Assembly (NCBI RefSeq): GCF_014042015.1
Contig: NZ_CP059493.1
Coordinates: 1,612,001-1,676,000, forward strand
DNA from: Actinotalea sp. JY-7876
GTDB lineage: Bacteria > Actinomycetota > Actinomycetes > Actinomycetales > Cellulomonadaceae
Reading direction: 5' to 3'
DNA length: 64,000 nt
The notes below the pieces were generated by a model. The model worked only from the letters and a program-made list of their open reading frames with translations. It made no database searches and was not told the DNA's origin. The translations under genes were made by a program, and so were the position numbers. The stretch's first letter is position 1, and each line of letters opens with the position of its first letter. Of this stretch, positions 40,048-49,890 are shown piece by piece.

Positions 40048-41256
40048 TCAGAAGAGCGGTCCGGTCGGCAAGATGACGGCGGGCTTGGCGGACCCGTCCG
40101 GGTCGGGTCGCATGCTCAGGAATGGCACGTCCAGGCTTGTCTTGCGCCCCCGGGCACGAAACCCGCTCCAGGCTGTGCCCGCCGCTGCGCTGGCTGCTCC
40201 TGTCGCGACGGACGTAGTCAGCGTGGCGCCGACCGACACCGAGGCGAGGCCGGTCAAGGCGCCTACAACCAGCCGTTCCACTCCAGTCCGGCGAACCTCG
40301 CGCCACGCGTGCGACTCGAACGACTTCATCAGTACCTGCGCCGGCCCGGTCAGGGTGTCGTGTACGAAAGCCTGGGCGTCACGCACCGTTTGGGCGCTGA
40401 GATCCACGTTCAAGAGTGCCACGGACAGGGCCTGGAACCATGACTGGAACTCGTCCAGGCCGCGGAGCTCGGCGACTTTTCGAGCCGTGACCTGGTAGGT
40501 CGGGAAACGGAAGCCTGCCAGTGCCGCGACGTGATCTTCCGAGGGCGAAGTGGGTCGCTCGAGCAGCAGGCCAGCCAAGTCCGCGTCGAACCCCGCGACG
40601 AACAACGGCTGCAAGATTTGCGGGTAGCGCTCCACGAGTGCGAGATCCTGGCGGATCTCCCACAGGTGCTGGTAGCCGCGGAAGCGGCCCGTGGGGTGCC
40701 GTCCCCCAAGGTCCCGGTTGAAGTCGCCGATCGCGTCGCTCAGGCCGCTCTCGGAGTAGCGACGTAGCAACTCCGAGTCGACCTCGAACGCGGGCAACCC
40801 GTCAGCGAAGTCGCGGCAGGTTGCCGGAGGCAGCAGGTCAAGGGCTCCTGATGCGACCAGCGGATATAGTTCGACGAGGGCGCCCGCCGCACCCGCGAGC
40901 ACCTCACGCAGCTCCGCTGGGTCCCAGCCTGAGCCTGGTGCCGTCGCCCACTCCTCGACCGTGAAGGTCAGCGGATCGAACGCCGTCGCGGCTCGGGCGT
41001 ACGTCAGGAGCGTGCACACGCGATCCATGAGGTTGTTGGGACCCCACGCGAGGTCCAGGGCACGCATTGTCGTGACGTTGGGTCGGAGTTCACCGGGACG
41101 GGTCGCCCTGGGGAGAGCCGTAGGCGTCCGTGCTGCGCCCCGGAGGTGCTCAGCGAGGTCGACGCATTGGGGGCCGCTGAGGCGGCTGATGTCCTCGGGC
41201 GTGGCGGGGCCGAAGTCGGTGCCGAACCAAGCCTCGAGGACTTCGTAGGGGAACAC
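40048..41256 (-). CDS. 402-aa hypothetical protein with one C-terminal hydrophobic segment
   Basis: 402 aa. Starts MFPYEVLEAWFGTDFGPATP. Mostly helical; a Gly/Ala/Ser-rich hydrophobic stretch near residues 335-365 may span the membrane or pack as a hairpin. No motif or family recognised. It stands alone between the IS and the excisionase-like gene, so its role cannot be inferred from context. Confidence 0.65.
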   Translation of the reverse strand: MFPYEVLEAWFGTDFGPATPEDISRLSGPQCVDLAEHLRGAARTPTALPRATRPGELRPNVTTMRALDLAWGPNNLMDRVCTLLTYARAATAFDPLTFTVEEWATAPGSGWDPAELREVLAGAAGALVELYPLVASGALDLLPPATCRDFADGLPAFEVDSELLRRYSESGLSDAIGDFNRDLGGRHPTGRFRGYQHLWEIRQDLALVERYPQILQPLFVAGFDADLAGLLLERPTSPSEDHVAALAGFRFPTYQVTARKVAELRGLDEFQSWFQALSVALLNVDLSAQTVRDAQAFVHDTLTGPAQVLMKSFESHAWREVRRTGVERLVVGALTGLASVSVGATLTTSVATGAASAAAGTAWSGFRARGRKTSLDVPFLSMRPDPDGSAKPAVILPTGPLF

Positions 41257-41449
41257 GCCTCAGTCCTAGCGGCAACGCCGGGTGTTGGCAATGGTCGGTC
41301 AGCAGCGCGGCGTCCGGTCACGCCGCCCTGCGCATTCCAGGACCCTGCGTCGACTCGCTCGAGATGAGCAGCTGGCGCCACGCCACAGTCGTGCGTCGGC
41401 GGCCGACACGCCCCATGAGCATGGTCATTCCTCGTCGCACGATCCTCGA

Positions 41450-41749
41450 TCAGGGGGTCGACGGTGCTGAGGGCGTCGACGGCCGTGAGGCCAAGAATTC
41501 GTCGATAGCATCGACGGGTACTTTGCAGAGTCTGCCGATGTGGATCGTGCGGATCTCGCCTGCGGCGACGAACTCGTACAGCTTGCTTCGGCCGATACCC
41601 AGAACGGCAGCAGCCTCCGGGATGCTGAACACACGCCGCTCGTCAGATTGCAGTGTGATGTTGATGATCGGCTGCTCCGCCTCGCGGATCCGTCGGCGCG
41701 ACGGTGCGGTACTGGTCGAGACGAGGCGAAGGGGACTCGTGCTGGCCAT
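41450..41749 (-). CDS. Excisionase-like helix-turn-helix protein
   Basis: 99 aa. Contains the MerR/Xis-type motif VFSIPEAAAVLGIGRSKLYE, followed by VAAGEIRTIHIGRLCKVP and a VDAIDEFLASR helix, the standard excisionase/HTH_17 layout. It lies directly downstream of the integrase gene on the same strand, so it probably serves as the recombination directionality factor of the island. Confidence 0.85.
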   Translation of the reverse strand: MASTSPLRLVSTSTAPSRRRIREAEQPIINITLQSDERRVFSIPEAAAVLGIGRSKLYEFVAAGEIRTIHIGRLCKVPVDAIDEFLASRPSTPSAPSTP

Positions 41750-41900
41750 GGGACCACCTCCTTATCGAAGAGCCTCAGGGTCGCTCGAACTGATAGCCGA
41801 GCCGATGACGGCTCTTCATCTGCGTGACGGCGTCATCGCCACGGCTACCCGTATCGCCTCGACGACAGGGTGTGGTGCGGATGACGGCGGCGGGACCCCC

Positions 41901-43097
41901 TCATTGCGCCGACGCCTGTGCGCTACGAGACCGCTTCGCCGGGGTGAACTGGTTCATCGCCGCCATGTGTCCGGACCGGACGGGTGCGATGGGGTGCCGG
42001 TAGACCTCGGCTGTAACAGCTACCGACCGGTGCCCGAGCGTGTCGGAGATGTCTTCGATGGGGACGCCCGCAGCAGAGAGCAGGCTGGCGGCGGCATGCC
42101 GGAGCATGTGCGGGTGCAAGTGCTCGAGCTCGGCCTGCTCGGCAAGTCGGGAGTAGGTCCTTCGGACGTTCGACGGATCCAAGGGCGTGCCGACGTCCGT
42201 GGTGAAGACCAGGCCTATGGAGTTTTGCCATCCCCGTCCCGCCGTCTCACGGTCGGACTTCTGCTGGGCGTGCTGAGCCTTGAGCGCCTCGACAACCGGG
42301 GGAGGGATCTCCAGCGTGCGGTGGCTGGTGCGTGTCTTCGGCGGGACGAGCACCATTGCGCCCATCGGTGTGCGGCGGAGGCTGGCGGCCACCGTGAGCG
42401 TCGGGCGCTTGCCCTTGAGCTTGACGTGCTCCCAGGTGAGCCCGGCCGCTTCTCCGGGCCGCAGGCCGAGCAGCAGGGAGACGGTGACGAGGTTGCCCAA
42501 GCGGTCGTTCGCCGCGACCTTCAAGAGTCGGCGGGCCTGCTTCACGGTCAGGCCGTAGCGCTCCGCCGTCGGTCCTGTCGGCGCACGAACCTTCGTCGCG
42601 ACGTTGCGGTCGACGACGTCCCGGCGCATGGCGTAGTCGAGGACGCGCTCGGTGAGGTTGCGTGCCAGACGCATGTACCGCGCCGAACGGCCGAGCTCTT
42701 GTAGTTCGAGCAGCATCTTCTCGACGTCCGCGGCGCGCAGCTGCGTCACCGGCGTCGTCCCGATGGCACGGGAGATCCGCCCCCGAAGCAGCGAGGCGTA
42801 GTTCGAGAGGGTGTCGTCGGAGACGTGACCCTCGACGTCCCGCGCGAGCCAGAGCTCGGCGACCTCGTCGAAGGTCACGCGCCGGGACGTGAGGTCGATG
42901 CCCTTGCGATGAGAGTCCTTGAGAGCGATGAGGTTCGACTTGGCGTCCTCGCGCGTCGACCCGACGACAGCGAGGCGGACGCGCTTGCCGGTGGAATCGG
43001 TGCCGAGGTCGAGTTGGCCAACCCAGCACTTGCGCTGCCGGTTGTAGAACACAGCACCGTCCCCGCGCTCCCTGCGCTGTCGTGCCACCCTCGTCAC
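41901..43097 (-). CDS. int: Tyrosine integrase of the island
   Basis: 398 aa. N-terminal arm-binding region, a SAM-like core domain, then the catalytic domain with LLGLRPGEAAGLTWEHV (Arg), HMLRH (His-x-x-Arg), LGHRSVAVTAEVYRHP (His, catalytic Tyr). It starts 161 bases inside attR and is read away from the att site. Target is the tRNA-Pro 3' end, shown by the repeats. Confidence 0.93.
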   Translation of the reverse strand: MTRVARQRRERGDGAVFYNRQRKCWVGQLDLGTDSTGKRVRLAVVGSTREDAKSNLIALKDSHRKGIDLTSRRVTFDEVAELWLARDVEGHVSDDTLSNYASLLRGRISRAIGTTPVTQLRAADVEKMLLELQELGRSARYMRLARNLTERVLDYAMRRDVVDRNVATKVRAPTGPTAERYGLTVKQARRLLKVAANDRLGNLVTVSLLLGLRPGEAAGLTWEHVKLKGKRPTLTVAASLRRTPMGAMVLVPPKTRTSHRTLEIPPPVVEALKAQHAQQKSDRETAGRGWQNSIGLVFTTDVGTPLDPSNVRRTYSRLAEQAELEHLHPHMLRHAAASLLSAAGVPIEDISDTLGHRSVAVTAEVYRHPIAPVRSGHMAAMNQFTPAKRSRSAQASAQ

Positions 43098-43121
43098 CTC
43101 CTCCGCTGACCCCAGATCGGG

Positions 43122-43158
43122 CCGGTAGGCGTTTGCCTAACCGTTAGCCTAAGTAGGC
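43122..43158. promoter_or_regulatory. Possible integrase arm-type sites, right
   Basis: Contains CCGGTAGGC, GCCTAACCGTTAGCC and GCCTAAGTA, related to the left-end cluster at 25872-25899 and in the same orientation. It lies just upstream of int, so integrase binding here could also repress int. Confidence 0.5.
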
Positions 43159-43257
43159 CAGATGCAAGCGGGCAAAGATGGTCTTTGGTGGACTGCCGTG
43201 GCCCCTGACCTGCGAGAACGCTCTCGTTGAAGCCTGCGCCGTGCGACGAGCAGGAGC

Positions 43258-43302
43258 CTGGGGGTCAAGGGGTCGCAGGTTCAAATCCTGTCATCCCGAC
43301 AG
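43258..43302 (+). repeat. attR, 45-bp copy of the tRNA-Pro 3' end
   Basis: Exact copy of 25773-25817; not a functional tRNA because the 5' half is missing. Confidence 0.92.
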
Positions 43303-43309
43303 AGGCCAG

Positions 43310-43349
43310 AGGGCCGCTGAACTGGGCAGACGCCCGGATCGGCGGCCCT
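43310..43349 (+). terminator. Displaced original terminator of tRNA-Pro
   Basis: An 8-bp stem AGGGCCGC/GCGGCCCT around an internally structured loop, ending in TT, eight bases after attR. It would have terminated the tRNA before the island inserted. Confidence 0.5.
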
Positions 43350-43508
43350 TTCGCTTGGTCCCGTCGAGGGCTTGGTGCACACAGAGGTGCACACATGTCG
43401 GCCCCATCGCCCCCGCAGCACGCGCGTTTGTCCTTGCTGCTCACGCACGGAGGCTTGAGCGTCGCCTCGGCTTGCCGATAGGGCAAGTGACGTCCCTCCG
43501 AGGAGCCC

Positions 43509-45197
43509 ATGACCGTGGCACGCACCTATCCCGAGCATCCGCTGTTCCCGGACGACGGCGGAGCGGAGCAGACCGTCTTCGAGGCACTGCGCGACCACCT
43601 GCCGGACGACGTCGTCGTGCTCGCCGGCACCGCGCTGCAGGACGGCGCCAAGGAGCGTGAGATCGACCTGCTCGTGGTGTGGCCGGGGCTGGGCGTCGCG
43701 GCGATCGAGGTGAAGGGCGGGCACGTCGCTCGGGCCGACGGACAGTGGTGGCAGGGATCGGGTGCCGGGCGGCACGCGATCGACCCTGTCAGGCAGGTGC
43801 AGGACGCCAAGCACACCCTGCTGGCGTTGCTCGCCCGGCAGGGCCTCGCGGCGGCGCGGACCCGGACGGCGCACCTCGTCGCCCTGCCCCACACGTTCGT
43901 CCCGACCGACTGGGACGCGCCAGAGCTGCCGAGGACCATGCTGCTCGACCGGGCGGACGTCGCCGACGGCGGGCGTGCGGCCCACCTCGCGCGTCGGGCG
44001 ATCGACGAGCACGGGGTCGGTCGCGCGCCCCTGGACGAACCTGCGGCCGAGGCACTGGTCGAGTGGCTGACCGGTGGGTTCCCGTCCCAGGCGGAGGCCC
44101 TCGCCGTCGCTGCGCAGTACGAGGACCACCTCGACCGGCTCACGCGGGAGCAGGCGGAGGCGATGCGGTTCCTCGACGCGGTCCGGCGGGTCCATGTCGT
44201 CGGTGGCGCGGGGACGGGCAAGACGTGGCTCGCCCTTGAGCACGCCCGCCGTCGTGCCCGAGCGGGGGAGCGGGTCGCGCTCATGTGCTACTCCCGCGGC
44301 CTGGCCAGGTATCTCGAGCGGACCACTGCGGCGTGGCCGGTGCGTGAGCGCCCCGCGTACGTCGGGTTGTTCCACGAGCTGCCGGTGCGTTGGGGTGCCG
44401 CTCCGGGCGACGACGCCGACCCAACCGACTGGGAGGAGCGCCTGCCGCGCGAGCTCGGCGCCCTCGCCGCGCAGCGCGCCGAGGCAGACCTGTTCGACGC
44501 CGTCGTGGTCGACGAGGCGCAGGACTTCGGCGACGAGTGGTGGGCGGCTCTGCTGCGCTGCCTGGGCGACCCCGACGGCGGCCGCCTCGCCGTGTTCTCC
44601 GACGACGGTCAGCGGGTGTTCCCCCGCGCCGGCACCGCGCCCGTCGAGCTCACCGTCATCGAGCTCGACGAGAACCTGCGCTCCACCAAGCAGATCGCCC
44701 AGCTCTGCGGCGCACTGCACGAGGGCATCACCCGCCCGCGGGGATGGGCGGGGGCGCCGGTGCGCGTCGTCGACGTTCCTGCGGACGCGGCCCTCGGCGC
44801 CGCCGATGACGTCGTCGACGCCCTGCTGGACGAAGGGTGGGAGGCCGGACAGATCGCCCTGCTCACCACCGGGCGTCGGCACCCGCTGCAGGTGGAGGCG
44901 GTCGAGGTCGCCGGGCACAAGGAGTACTGGGACGGGTTCTTCGCCGGCGAGGACGCGTTCTACGGGCACGTGCTTGGGTTCAAAGGACTCGAGCGGACTG
45001 TCGTCGTGCTCGCCGTCAACGGGATCCGAGACGCGGCGCGGGCGCGGAAGATGCTCTACACCGGGCTGTCGCGGGCGCGGGTGCTGCTCGTGGTCGTGGG
45101 GCCGCGGGGGTACGTGGAGGACGTCGGCGGGGAGGCGGTGCGGAGGAGGTTGGGGGATGCGTTGGAGTGGGAGTCTCCGGCCGATACGGCCGGGTGA
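43509..45197 (+). CDS. NERD-domain nuclease fused to UvrD-type helicase
   Basis: 562 aa. The N-terminal NERD domain (PD-(D/E)xK-like) shows EREIDLLVV with Asp53 and AAIEVKGG with Glu67 and Lys69. A superfamily 1 helicase follows: Walker A GGAGTGKT at 232-239, Walker B VVVDEAQDFGDEWW, the ENLRSTKQIAQLC motif and a C-terminal YTGLSRAR motif. Such fusions are common in defence islands but also occur alone in genomes. The gene begins 206 bases outside attR. Confidence 0.85.
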   Translation: MTVARTYPEHPLFPDDGGAEQTVFEALRDHLPDDVVVLAGTALQDGAKEREIDLLVVWPGLGVAAIEVKGGHVARADGQWWQGSGAGRHAIDPVRQVQDAKHTLLALLARQGLAAARTRTAHLVALPHTFVPTDWDAPELPRTMLLDRADVADGGRAAHLARRAIDEHGVGRAPLDEPAAEALVEWLTGGFPSQAEALAVAAQYEDHLDRLTREQAEAMRFLDAVRRVHVVGGAGTGKTWLALEHARRRARAGERVALMCYSRGLARYLERTTAAWPVRERPAYVGLFHELPVRWGAAPGDDADPTDWEERLPRELGALAAQRAEADLFDAVVVDEAQDFGDEWWAALLRCLGDPDGGRLAVFSDDGQRVFPRAGTAPVELTVIELDENLRSTKQIAQLCGALHEGITRPRGWAGAPVRVVDVPADAALGAADDVVDALLDEGWEAGQIALLTTGRRHPLQVEAVEVAGHKEYWDGFFAGEDAFYGHVLGFKGLERTVVVLAVNGIRDAARARKMLYTGLSRARVLLVVVGPRGYVEDVGGEAVRRRLGDALEWESPADTAG

Positions 45198-45483
45198 TCC
45201 TGCCGGCACCGGGGCGGCCATTCGTTGCGTCACATCGCTCGTGTACCCGTGAAGGCCGTGGCGAAGTCCTGAGTCGTCTTCACGGTCCACTGTGCAAGGG
45301 CCGGCGGACGGCTCTCGTCCCGCCGGGCTCCTCCAACTTCCTGGCAACGTGGGTGGAGTCGGGCGCAGAGGGCTGCTCGTTGCGTAGGTTTCGGCTACGA
45401 GTCGCTGGAGTGGAGAACCAGCGTCCGACTGCAAGGTGGGCATGCCGGAGTGGCTCGCGATCACTAGCCGGGTGCGGTCATCG

Positions 45484-48400
45484 TCAATCGCCCTCGGGGA
45501 CACCGAGGATGCAGGAAGCGACCCGCTGGGCTAGGGGCTCGACGATCTCCAGCCGGCTCATTGCGAGTTCGACCTGATCCAGAGCCAGTGGGCTGCGATC
45601 CAGGAGCGGTTCGATGTCGGCGAGGCGGCTGTAGGCGCTGCGGCGCCGTTTGCGTGTGGCGCGCGCCTCCAGGCGAGCCGGTTTCACGAGAGCCAGCCAA
45701 GCGTCCGCGGCTTGGTGCAGGTCGACGATCCCCGCCTCCGACTCACCGCGTGCAACGCCCGCGATTGCGTCCCAACGGTCGGCGTCGTCGTGCAGGCCAG
45801 TGTGTCTGGCGGTCTCCGCCCACCGGCGACACATGCGCTGTAACTGCTCGACTGCGCGCTGGTGCCGTCGCGGGAGCAGCTCGACCTCTGCCCGCTCCGC
45901 GCGATCGATGAAACCTGTGAGCACGGTCTCGCAGTGGTCGTCGAACGATGCGCTTGGCGGGTCGCTCGCCAGAAGCTCGCGCAGCCGCGCTGAGACGCGG
46001 TTCAGGCCGACGACGGCGGCCGGTTCATCCTCCTCGAGGAGGATCCAACGCGGCGCACCGACCCCAGCACCGCGGACGGCGAAGAACGCCCAAGCAGTGC
46101 GCGTTCGGACCGGGCTGATGCGCGCGAGGACGCGGTGCTTTGCGCTCCGGTGGGCTTCGTACGTTGGCCCGGGTACCAGCGCGGCGGGCCCCGCGACGAG
46201 TGAGCGGACCGGTTCCAGCGCGTCCTGGAGCCCGTCCCACTGGCCGCGCTCTGCCGCGGCGAGCGTGGCAAAGGTCTCCGCGGTCACGACAGCGCCGGGG
46301 GCGAGGGGGATTGGCAGGTTGGAGCCCAGCAGCGCGGCGCTCTCCTCGTTGCGCGCTTGCAGGAGCTCGTCGGCGTGCGTGGCGAACGAGCGCGAGTCCG
46401 CCGGCCAGAACACGTCGATGCTGTCGTGAGGGCTGTCCATGCGGTCGACCCGTCCGACGCGCTGCTCGGCGACACGCAGGGTCGTCGGCATGTCGAACTG
46501 CACGACAGCCGAGCCGCCCTGCAGGTTGATTCCTTCGTTCATCGCGTCCGAGCACAAGGCGATTCCGCGGGTCTTCGAGTCCGCGGCCAGAACTTCACGC
46601 ACCTGGTCGCGACCCTTCTGGGCTCCGCCGGTCGCCACGATCACGGGGACCCCGATGTCGGGGACCAGGGACTTGATGACCGCAAGCGTGATCGGGTGGT
46701 GGTCGAACGCGAGCACACGCTCGTGGCGGCCGGCGAGCTCCGCGACGAACTCCGCCTTGGTGCGCTCGCGGCGACTCCCCAACTTCTCGACAAGTGATTC
46801 GATCTTCCCGTAGCGGGCCGACTCCTCGTCGCAAGCGCTCTTCCACGCCGATGTGTCGGTGAGCCACTCCGGGACGTCGCACGAGAGGTCCACTCGTGGG
46901 GGGCCCGCTACTCGCGCGGCGGCCACCTTGGCGAGCATGTCGCCGGTTGGCTGCGCCTTGGCGAGCTCGGGAATGCTGAGACGCTTCACCGCTTCGGCGG
47001 TCCCGACGACGTGTTCCAGGAGGGCCGCCTGGGATGACCGCATCGCCGCGCGCACCTGGTGTGCTGCCAGCCCGCGTACCGCACTCAGACGGGTCGTCAG
47101 CCAGCGCTCGTCGGTGTACTCACGTCGCAGCCACTCAGGCAGGCTGATGCTCGATCCGATCCGCGCGATCCCGCTGAGGCCATCGGCAAGCTCCCGGATC
47201 TGGTCGGCGATCCGGCAGTCCTGTGGCGTCTCGCCAGTCTCGTATGTCGAGGGCACGTGCCTGGGGTAACGGCACACACGCCCCGTGATCGGGTGGCGGT
47301 AGGCATCAGGTTCGGCATCGACTAGCTCATTGAGCATCGTCTTGGTCCTGCGGACGGTAAAGCGCTGGATCTCCGCGCGTAGCAAGGTGCGGTCGTCGTC
47401 GGTGAGATGCCAGTCCGCCTGGCGCCGGTGGAGTCGGTCGAGGACGTCCAGAGTCGCGTCATCGAAGTTGTCGGCGCCGAGCTGGTCGACGAGCGACAGC
47501 AGGTCCTTGGCGCTGCGGTTGATGGGTGTGGCCGTGAACATCAGGACGTGGTCAGCCGCGGTTCCGCGCACGTGTGCCGTGCGGTTTGAATCGTGCGCGA
47601 GGAAGTTGTGCGCCTCGTCGATCGCGAGGATCTGTGCGGCGGCGACCGCTTCCTCCTCAACACGCGGCCCTTGCGACGAGGCGCGGCTCAGGAGCCCGTG
47701 CGAGACGGTGTTGAGGGTGAGCCCGCATGAGATCGCTTCCCGCGCCCACTGATCCTCGACGGGCGGCGGGCAAACGAGCACGGTGAGGTCGCCGCGGACT
47801 CGACCGGTACTCCACAGTCGATCGCGCACGGCACGCGTGAGGTGGGCGCCCATGCGTGTCTTGCCAGAACCGGTCGCGTCGGCGACGAGGACGCTGCCGA
47901 CGTCTTCGACGACCCACAGCGCCTCGGCGATCCCCGCGACCTGGGACGGCCAGAGACGTGAGATGCCCGCGGTCGAGCCAAGGTACCCGGCCGCCCACTG
48001 GCCTTCCAGGAGGTCGGCGCACGCCCGCGCGAGTGCCTCGTGCCATGAGACGAACTGGAGCATGTCGTGCAGCAGTGCGCGCATCTCGTCCGTCCAGGGC
48101 GCCCCGATGGACCAGTAGTTCTCGGCCATTTGCCGGACGCCCTCATACCCCTCGCGATCGGCCGTGCGGAGGAAACGGACGTTGGCCTCAAACTGAGAGC
48201 GCATCCCGGGGTCGGTGAAGTTGCTCGACCCGAGGGTGGCAGCTTTGTCACCGACGTAGATTTTCGCGTGCAGACGGGTGCGGCCGGGGACGAACCGCAC
48301 CTCGAACCATCCTGCGTCGAGTGCCTCGATCGTCTGCACGATCTTGGCGGATAGCAGCAGCGAGACGCCGTGCTGCTCGATCCAGTAGGCACGCACCTCG

Positions 48401-48747
48401 TCGGTGAACGCTGCCGAAGCCGACCCGAACGCCACGCGTTCGGTGGCGAACGGCTCGGTGCCCAGAAGGACGCGTACCTGTCCCGGTTGGGGCTTGTGCG
48501 CCGTGGCGGCGACCAGCTCAACGATGTGTGCGATTGACGCAAAACCCGCGAGAACGAGCGGGGTGCGCGAGTCGGTGAGGTCGCTCCAGACGTGGTCCCG
48601 TACGTGCGCACCGGCGTGGTTGACAGGGAAGCCCTCAGGCTCGGGCCAGGACATCTGGCCAAGCCTCAAGTTCAGACGGGGTTCCGGTGTCGACGAGAAC
48701 AGGTCGAGCATGGCGGGGTCGGGGCGCGTGCGTCCGCGGCGAGCCAT
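45484..48747 (-). CDS. PLD nuclease-SF2 (SNF2-like) helicase fusion
   Basis: 1087 aa. N-terminal PLD-type domain with HAK at 160-162 and GSSNF near 173. Superfamily 2 helicase: Walker A DATGSGKT near 285, motif II AIDEAHNF, motif III MFTATPINRS, and motif VI AEQRVGRVDRMDS. The last ~300 residues are an unrecognised helical region. A single PLD half-motif implies dimer formation for nuclease activity. Helicase-PLD fusions or pairs occur in anti-phage systems such as DISARM, but its partner genes are absent here. Convergent with the NERD helicase across a 286-base gap with nothing recognised. Confidence 0.82.
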   Translation of the reverse strand: MARRGRTRPDPAMLDLFSSTPEPRLNLRLGQMSWPEPEGFPVNHAGAHVRDHVWSDLTDSRTPLVLAGFASIAHIVELVAATAHKPQPGQVRVLLGTEPFATERVAFGSASAAFTDEVRAYWIEQHGVSLLLSAKIVQTIEALDAGWFEVRFVPGRTRLHAKIYVGDKAATLGSSNFTDPGMRSQFEANVRFLRTADREGYEGVRQMAENYWSIGAPWTDEMRALLHDMLQFVSWHEALARACADLLEGQWAAGYLGSTAGISRLWPSQVAGIAEALWVVEDVGSVLVADATGSGKTRMGAHLTRAVRDRLWSTGRVRGDLTVLVCPPPVEDQWAREAISCGLTLNTVSHGLLSRASSQGPRVEEEAVAAAQILAIDEAHNFLAHDSNRTAHVRGTAADHVLMFTATPINRSAKDLLSLVDQLGADNFDDATLDVLDRLHRRQADWHLTDDDRTLLRAEIQRFTVRRTKTMLNELVDAEPDAYRHPITGRVCRYPRHVPSTYETGETPQDCRIADQIRELADGLSGIARIGSSISLPEWLRREYTDERWLTTRLSAVRGLAAHQVRAAMRSSQAALLEHVVGTAEAVKRLSIPELAKAQPTGDMLAKVAAARVAGPPRVDLSCDVPEWLTDTSAWKSACDEESARYGKIESLVEKLGSRRERTKAEFVAELAGRHERVLAFDHHPITLAVIKSLVPDIGVPVIVATGGAQKGRDQVREVLAADSKTRGIALCSDAMNEGINLQGGSAVVQFDMPTTLRVAEQRVGRVDRMDSPHDSIDVFWPADSRSFATHADELLQARNEESAALLGSNLPIPLAPGAVVTAETFATLAAAERGQWDGLQDALEPVRSLVAGPAALVPGPTYEAHRSAKHRVLARISPVRTRTAWAFFAVRGAGVGAPRWILLEEDEPAAVVGLNRVSARLRELLASDPPSASFDDHCETVLTGFIDRAERAEVELLPRRHQRAVEQLQRMCRRWAETARHTGLHDDADRWDAIAGVARGESEAGIVDLHQAADAWLALVKPARLEARATRKRRRSAYSRLADIEPLLDRSPLALDQVELAMSRLEIVEPLAQRVASCILGVPEGD

Positions 48748-49010
48748 GCGTTCCTCCCGGGGTCGTCCGATGCCGGCACGCTAGTCGGCACCACCGACAA
48801 AGGAATTGCTCGGAAGAGCCGGAGATGCCGCGCCGCCGGTGGTAACGCGTCGTGGCTGCTGGATGTCGTTCCATGGACCCGCGGAGTGGGACCGCTTCGC
48901 ATGTGAATGACGCACCTTGGCGGCAGTCCACGTGGCCGGCCCAACAGAACTATCGGCATGGCAGTCGGGATCGTTGATCCGTTTAGGCGAGCGGGCCAGG
49001 CGCCACCTAG

Positions 49011-49405
49011 GGCGTGTCTCCCAAGTTGAGCGAGTCCGGTCGCCGATGCTGCTCGGATGAGTCGTGCGCAGGAGCTCAGTGATGCCCAGTGGGAGCGGGT
49101 CGCGCGCTTGTGCCGCAGGTGCGCGGGCGGTCGCGGCCGTTTCGGAACCACCGGCAGGTCGTGGAGGGCATCGTTCACCGGTACCGATGCGGGGTCGCCT
49201 GGCGTGATCTGCCAGAGCGCTTCGGACCATGGCAGACGGTGTGGAAGAGGCACGCCCGGTTCAGTCGGGACGGCACCTGGGACAGGATCCTGACGGCGGT
49301 ATTGGCCGACGCGGATGCCGCTGGTGACATCGACTGGGCGGTGAGCATCGACTCCACGATCAATCGCGCTCATCAGCACGCGACCACCCTGCCGCGCGAA
49401 CGTGT
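49011..49405 (+). mobile_element. IS5-family insertion sequence remnant
   Basis: Starts with GGCGTGTCTCCCAAGTTG, typical of the left end of the IS427 branch of IS5. A transposase N-terminus follows (MSRAQELSDAQWERVARL at 49057), shifts frame after ~25 residues, then reads VVEGIVHRYRCGVAWRDLPE and SIDSTINRAHQHA in the second frame before being cut off. The catalytic C-terminus and right end are missing. Confidence 0.75.
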
Positions 49406-49407
49406 TG

Positions 49408-49890
49408 ATGATCTCCGACCCGCCCACTCACAACCCATCAGCAGTCCCCGCTGGATTGACCCTTCACCTCATCGGCGAAGAGGACCTCGGGGATGTGGGC
49501 CGCGCCTACTGGCGCACCTACCTGGACACGCCCGAAGAGATGTCCCTGACGGAGGCAAGCGATGACGTCCGGGCCGCCTGGAACGGCGAGTACGGTCGCT
49601 GGCTGGCCGCGGGATCTCTCCTCGCACGAGTCAACGACGGCCTGTGCGGCGCGACATCACCGTCGAGGACCCGCCCTGGCAGGACGTCCCGCCCGGCCCC
49701 TTCATCACCGACCTCTTCGTCCTGCCTGAGATCCGACGTCGCGGCATCGGCCGAGCACTTGTGCAGGCGGTCCAATCCGCGCTCCCAACCGGCATCGGCC
49801 TACGAGTCGACGACTCGGCAACTGAGGCGCACGCGCTCTACGTCTCCCTCGGTTTCAGACCTGCCACTTATGAGACGCGCCCTAGCTCGC
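49408..49890 (+). pseudogene. GNAT acetyltransferase, frameshifted
   Basis: The first half (AGLTLHLIGEEDLGDVGRAY) reads in one frame to about 49645. The second half (DVPPGPFITDLFVLPEIRRR and then GIGRALVQ, the acetyl-CoA binding motif) reads in another, ending LYVSLGFRP. One indel near 49645 separates them. The 5' end abuts the IS remnant. Substrate unknown. Confidence 0.65.

Noticed and set aside
43258-43302. Second tRNA-Pro gene
   Set aside because: Only the 3' 45 bases are present; the acceptor 5' strand and D arm are missing.
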